A DNA stretch of 7,394 nt from an uncultured Candidatus Saccharibacteria bacterium (GTDB lineage: Bacteria; Patescibacteriota; Saccharimonadia; Saccharimonadales; UBA4665): the NCBI GenBank assembly GCA_903891235.1, contig CAITDW010000036.1:1-7394 (forward strand), written 5' to 3'. The notes below the pieces were generated by a model, which had not been told where the DNA came from, did no database searches, and saw only the letters and a list, made by a program, of their open reading frames with translations. Positions 5,501 through 7,394 of the stretch are shown one piece after another. Numbering within the stretch: the first letter of the stretch is position 1; each line of letters begins with the position of its first letter. The translations under genes were made by a program, and so were the position numbers.

Positions 5501-5821
5501 ATGCAAGAAGAATATCAAAATATTCTCAATAAAATAGACAAACAAGAGAAATTAACACTTTTATATGATCAAGACTTTTTGCATTATATTGGCTCTATTG
5601 CAATCAATATGGAGATCATCGCTAATGAAGTTATAATTGATATAATTAAAGACCAAGACCCTGATTCATTCATTGATTCTGAAGCTGACTCTGAAACTTT
5701 GATTAATGAGTCGTATGAACAAATAAAGGTTAGTTTTGTAAACGCTATTGAATCTAAAAAACAAGCTATATTATCTAGCTACGCAGTTCAAAAATATCGC
5801 CAGGATTTACTGAATGGCTAA
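5501..5821 (+). CDS. Small acidic cytoplasmic protein of unknown function
   Basis: This 106-residue protein has no signal peptide, membrane helix or cysteine. It is rich in Asp, Glu, Gln, Lys and Ile, and its patterns (MQEEYQNILNKIDKQEKL at 1-18, YIGSIAINMEIIANEVIIDIIK at 29-50 with a break, then SYEQIKVSFVNAIESKK at 71-87) look largely helical. An acidic hinge with DQDPDSFIDSEADSE sits at 51-65. No family motif is recognised. There is no Shine-Dalgarno sequence before the ATG, so a leaderless or non-SD start is implied. It diverges from the 47-residue gene across a 78-bp gap and is followed by the promoter of the next gene. It may belong with the two later genes in a cytoplasmic module because they share composition, but that is only an inference. 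Confidence 0.72.
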   Translation: MQEEYQNILNKIDKQEKLTLLYDQDFLHYIGSIAINMEIIANEVIIDIIKDQDPDSFIDSEADSETLINESYEQIKVSFVNAIESKKQAILSSYAVQKYRQDLLNG

Positions 5822-5833
5822 AGAGTTAAAACA

Positions 5834-5862
5834 TTGACAAATATTGCAAAATACTTTATAAA
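5834..5862 (+). promoter_or_regulatory. Strong sigma-70-type promoter for the 5923/6731 operon
   Basis: Consensus TTGACA (5834-5839) is followed by exactly 17 bases and TATAAA (5857-5862, five of six). The predicted start near 5869 gives a leader of about 54 bases, the longest in the window, containing a palindrome and then the ribosome binding site. Confidence 0.7.
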
Positions 5863-5879
5863 TTATATAACAAATAGCT

Positions 5880-5894
5880 TAGATTTTAAATCTA
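5880..5894. promoter_or_regulatory. 15-bp palindrome in the leader, candidate operator
   Basis: TAGATTT-T-AAATCTA is a perfect inverted repeat with seven-base arms around a single central base. The one-base centre makes an RNA hairpin unfavourable, so a dimeric DNA-binding protein is the likelier reader. It would lie about 11-25 bases downstream of the predicted transcription start, a position where a repressor could block elongation. Confidence 0.4.
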
Positions 5895-5912
5895 GACATT
5901 TTATGTGAATTT

Positions 5913-5917
5913 AAGGA
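5913..5917 (+). promoter_or_regulatory. Ribosome binding site deciding the 5923 start
   Basis: AAGGA stands five bases before the ATG at 5923 and downstream of an in-frame GTG at 5905, which has no such element. It therefore favours ATG 5923 as the start. Confidence 0.6.
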
Positions 5918-5922
5918 TTTCA

Positions 5923-6705
5923 ATGACTCACAAATATGAACAACCACAACACACAAACTCAGACCTAGTAGCTTCTGTCGATGAGGCTATAGAGAATTTT
6001 TCTGCTTTTAGTGGTTCAGATACTTTCGGTGTTGCCATAGTGCTCAAAAAAAACCTCAGTCAACTCGATACGAAAGATCAAATTATCCAGGCCGAAGCTT
6101 TAATAAATGATTTTACTAAAGAAAAACAAATTTTTGAGCTTACCCCTGCCCTAATTAGATCAACAGTTACTGCTATTGAATATTTTGAGGAAGATGCTAT
6201 AGCTGGAGTACCTTTACTCATGGAGCTAGAAAATATTGGTGAATTGGGTAAATATGAAGATTTAAGTTCAGAGCTTACAGATGTTTTAGATGAGTTTTTA
6301 GATGTGACTAATGGATTAGATTTTAATCTACCACTAAAAGACTTGGCAAGGATACTTGGTATATCTGAGAGTGTTAGAGGAACTGAACTAATTTTAAAAC
6401 TTACTGAAAGATTTGACGAAGGAATTTCTGACGAAGATAAGCTGGCACTTGGTCTCATGAGTGCTGAAAGCTATCATTTAATTCATGAAAATGATGAGCG
6501 TACTATTGCCCAGGCATATATTGATCAAACAGAAGAAGATGAAATTCCAGCGCCTGATCCAAATAAAATATTCAATGAAGGTATAAATGATGATGCTATG
6601 GATTATTTTGATGAAGAAGACAGTAATATAATATCGATTCTTAGACCCAAAAAAGATAATGCTAAATTTGAAGAAGATGATTCTGACGACGACATCATTA
6701 TATAA
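5923..6705 (+). CDS. Acidic cytoplasmic protein with Asp/Glu-rich C-terminal tail, unknown function
   Basis: With the ATG at 5923 the protein has 260 residues; starting at the upstream GTG would add six. It has no signal peptide, membrane helix or cysteine. Residues 12-200 look mainly helical, with alternating hydrophobic and acidic positions. The PLKDLARILGIS element at about 137-148 resembles a helix-turn-helix core by eye, but the strongly acidic surroundings make DNA binding unlikely. From about 203 on, the chain is dominated by Asp and Glu and ends FEEDDSDDDIII, a tail suited to binding a basic partner or to mimicking nucleic acid. No family is recognised. It is first in a two-gene operon, 25 bp before the 197-residue gene, behind a strong promoter. 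Confidence 0.8.
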   Translation: MTHKYEQPQHTNSDLVASVDEAIENFSAFSGSDTFGVAIVLKKNLSQLDTKDQIIQAEALINDFTKEKQIFELTPALIRSTVTAIEYFEEDAIAGVPLLMELENIGELGKYEDLSSELTDVLDEFLDVTNGLDFNLPLKDLARILGISESVRGTELILKLTERFDEGISDEDKLALGLMSAESYHLIHENDERTIAQAYIDQTEEDEIPAPDPNKIFNEGINDDAMDYFDEEDSNIISILRPKKDNAKFEEDDSDDDIII

Positions 6706-6730
6706 GTAATATCGTTAAATTTTTTCAATT

Positions 6731-7324
6731 ATGACAGATAGGCAAGAAAATTCTAAATTTGAAACAACAGTAGATATATCTAATTTTGGATTATCTCCTG
6801 ATTTTATCGAGAGTTTAGATCCAGTGGATTTCCAAGGGCTTATTGGTGCAATTGCAAAATATGCTGCTAAAGCGCGTCATCCCGATTCAGCTACCGATCA
6901 AATAGACTATAGCTTTGGTAAGACTGATTCAAGAACTTTAACTGCATTTGCTGGACGTATTGCTAGAATGTCAGTTGAAGAATTAGCTGACATTAAATCC
7001 TTTTATCATCCTGATACTGTTCAAAAGACTCAATCTGAGCTTATTGCCCAATTATTAGAAAGTAATAAAGAGTATGTTCAGGATAGCATATATCAAAGAG
7101 AGATAATTATGGAGATGATGAGTGAAAAACCTGAATCTTCTCACCTAATGGCATTTAAGGGTTCAATTTATTGTTCTAATGCTTCGGAGTACGACCCTTA
7201 CAATATGTTTAATATACATAATTTAGAATTAAATCAAAATCAAGACATTAAAAACGTTAAGGAATTTACAGTTGTAGAAAAAGAAAAACTAGCCAACTCA
7301 GATGAATGGCTTCAAAAAATATAA
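6731..7324 (+). CDS. Cytoplasmic protein with a possible divergent J-domain-like N-terminus
   Basis: This 197-residue protein has no signal peptide or membrane helix and a single cysteine (C148). Residues 18-52 (NFGLSPDFIESLDP, then helical LIGAIAKYAAKARHPD) follow the J-domain order: a 'LGVSP'-like lead-in, helix II and the HPD triad, here H50-P51-D52. A helix at about 66-92 could be helix III. A second HPD occurs at 93-95. In J domains HPD stimulates DnaK ATPase; whether that holds here is unproven, since the basic helix II face is poor and the loop after HPD is long. Residues 98-130 form another likely helix; the C-terminus is mixed and acidic. No glycine-rich or zinc-finger region is present, so it is not a classical DnaJ. 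There is no Shine-Dalgarno sequence; it is probably translated from the operon mRNA after the 260-residue gene. Confidence 0.75.
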   Translation: MTDRQENSKFETTVDISNFGLSPDFIESLDPVDFQGLIGAIAKYAAKARHPDSATDQIDYSFGKTDSRTLTAFAGRIARMSVEELADIKSFYHPDTVQKTQSELIAQLLESNKEYVQDSIYQREIIMEMMSEKPESSHLMAFKGSIYCSNASEYDPYNMFNIHNLELNQNQDIKNVKEFTVVEKEKLANSDEWLQKI

Positions 7325-7394
7325 ACATCAATCGGTAATAAATTAGGAGCAATTAATACAGCAATAATTATTACATTATATAAGACAGTACTTA
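7325..7394. other. Intergenic tail at the window edge
   Basis: These 70 bases hold an AGGAG at 7346-7350, but no ATG, GTG or TTG follows at a useful distance. TATATAAG near 7376-7383 could be a -10 region for a gene beyond the window, without a clear -35 box. No terminator hairpin is visible. Confidence 0.4.

Noticed and set aside
5905..5922. GTG at 5905 as start of the acidic protein
   Set aside because: No ribosome binding site precedes it, while AAGGA lies five bases before ATG 5923.
6078..6458. 126-codon minus-strand frame, very Ser-rich
   Set aside because: It is antisense to the acidic protein gene; the Ser richness is a by-product of reading Asp/Glu and other codons backwards, and there is no start signal.
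7346..7394. Start of a further gene after AGGAG at 7346
   Set aside because: No ATG, GTG or TTG follows; an ATT start with two-base spacing would be too unusual to claim.
1..7394. Reassigned TGA codon (as in Gracilibacteria or Absconditabacteria)
   Set aside because: No recognised gene ends in TGA (8 TAA and 3 TAG), but long frames are intact with no in-frame TGA and glycine is written with GGN codons, so TGA looks merely rare.
1..7394. CRISPR array, tRNA, rRNA or transposable element
   Set aside because: No regularly spaced repeats, cloverleaf-like segments, rRNA-like blocks, terminal inverted repeats or transposase-like proteins were seen by reading both strands.

Overview
The window is AT-rich (roughly one third G+C by eye). 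It holds eleven protein-coding genes, including one 47-residue gene that is easy to miss. I see no rRNA, tRNA, CRISPR array, insertion sequence or other mobile element. Most of the proteins are short and unfamiliar, and are either single-pass membrane-anchored or secreted. Together with compact spacing and TTGACA/TATAAT-type promoters in front of single genes, this suggests a small-genome bacterium of the Saccharibacteria/Patescibacteria (CPR) type. That placement is an inference from style; no marker gene is present. All recognised stops are TAA or TAG, and the reading frames are intact under the standard bacterial code.

Left part (1-2072). A secreted cysteine-rich protein, cut by the left window edge, is followed 20 bp downstream by a small membrane-anchored protein that may carry an NTF2-like outer domain. 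These two face a 326-residue membrane protein on the minus strand, which has a disordered Pro/Ser/Thr/Asn-rich cytoplasmic half, one membrane helix and an outer domain. The two convergent genes share an 8-bp overlap that is a perfect palindrome containing both stop codons.

Middle (2073-3970). The one clearly recognisable enzyme is a membrane-anchored GH43-type glycoside hydrolase with all three expected catalytic acidic residues. Its C-terminal Ig-like (He_PIG-type) domain is interrupted by a cysteine-rich insert. The same cysteine-rich motif occurs twice in the secreted protein at the left edge. Divergent from the hydrolase is a 96-residue three-helix membrane protein. The 143-bp region between them holds two good promoters on either side of an inverted repeat.

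Right-middle (3974-5422). On the minus strand lie a 203-residue membrane-anchored protein, whose promoter predicts a leaderless mRNA, and a two-gene unit: the 47-residue membrane peptide and, one base after its stop, a 214-residue membrane-anchored protein.

Right part (5501-7394). Three plus-strand genes encode acidic, probably cytoplasmic proteins with almost no cysteine. The second and third form an operon behind a strong promoter with a palindrome in its leader. The third shows a possible divergent J-domain signature (helix followed by HPD).

Taken together, the left two thirds encode cell-surface proteins, plausibly for contact with a host cell or for handling surface or environmental polysaccharide. 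The right third is a separate cytoplasmic module of unknown role. The functional link between them is not shown by the sequence.
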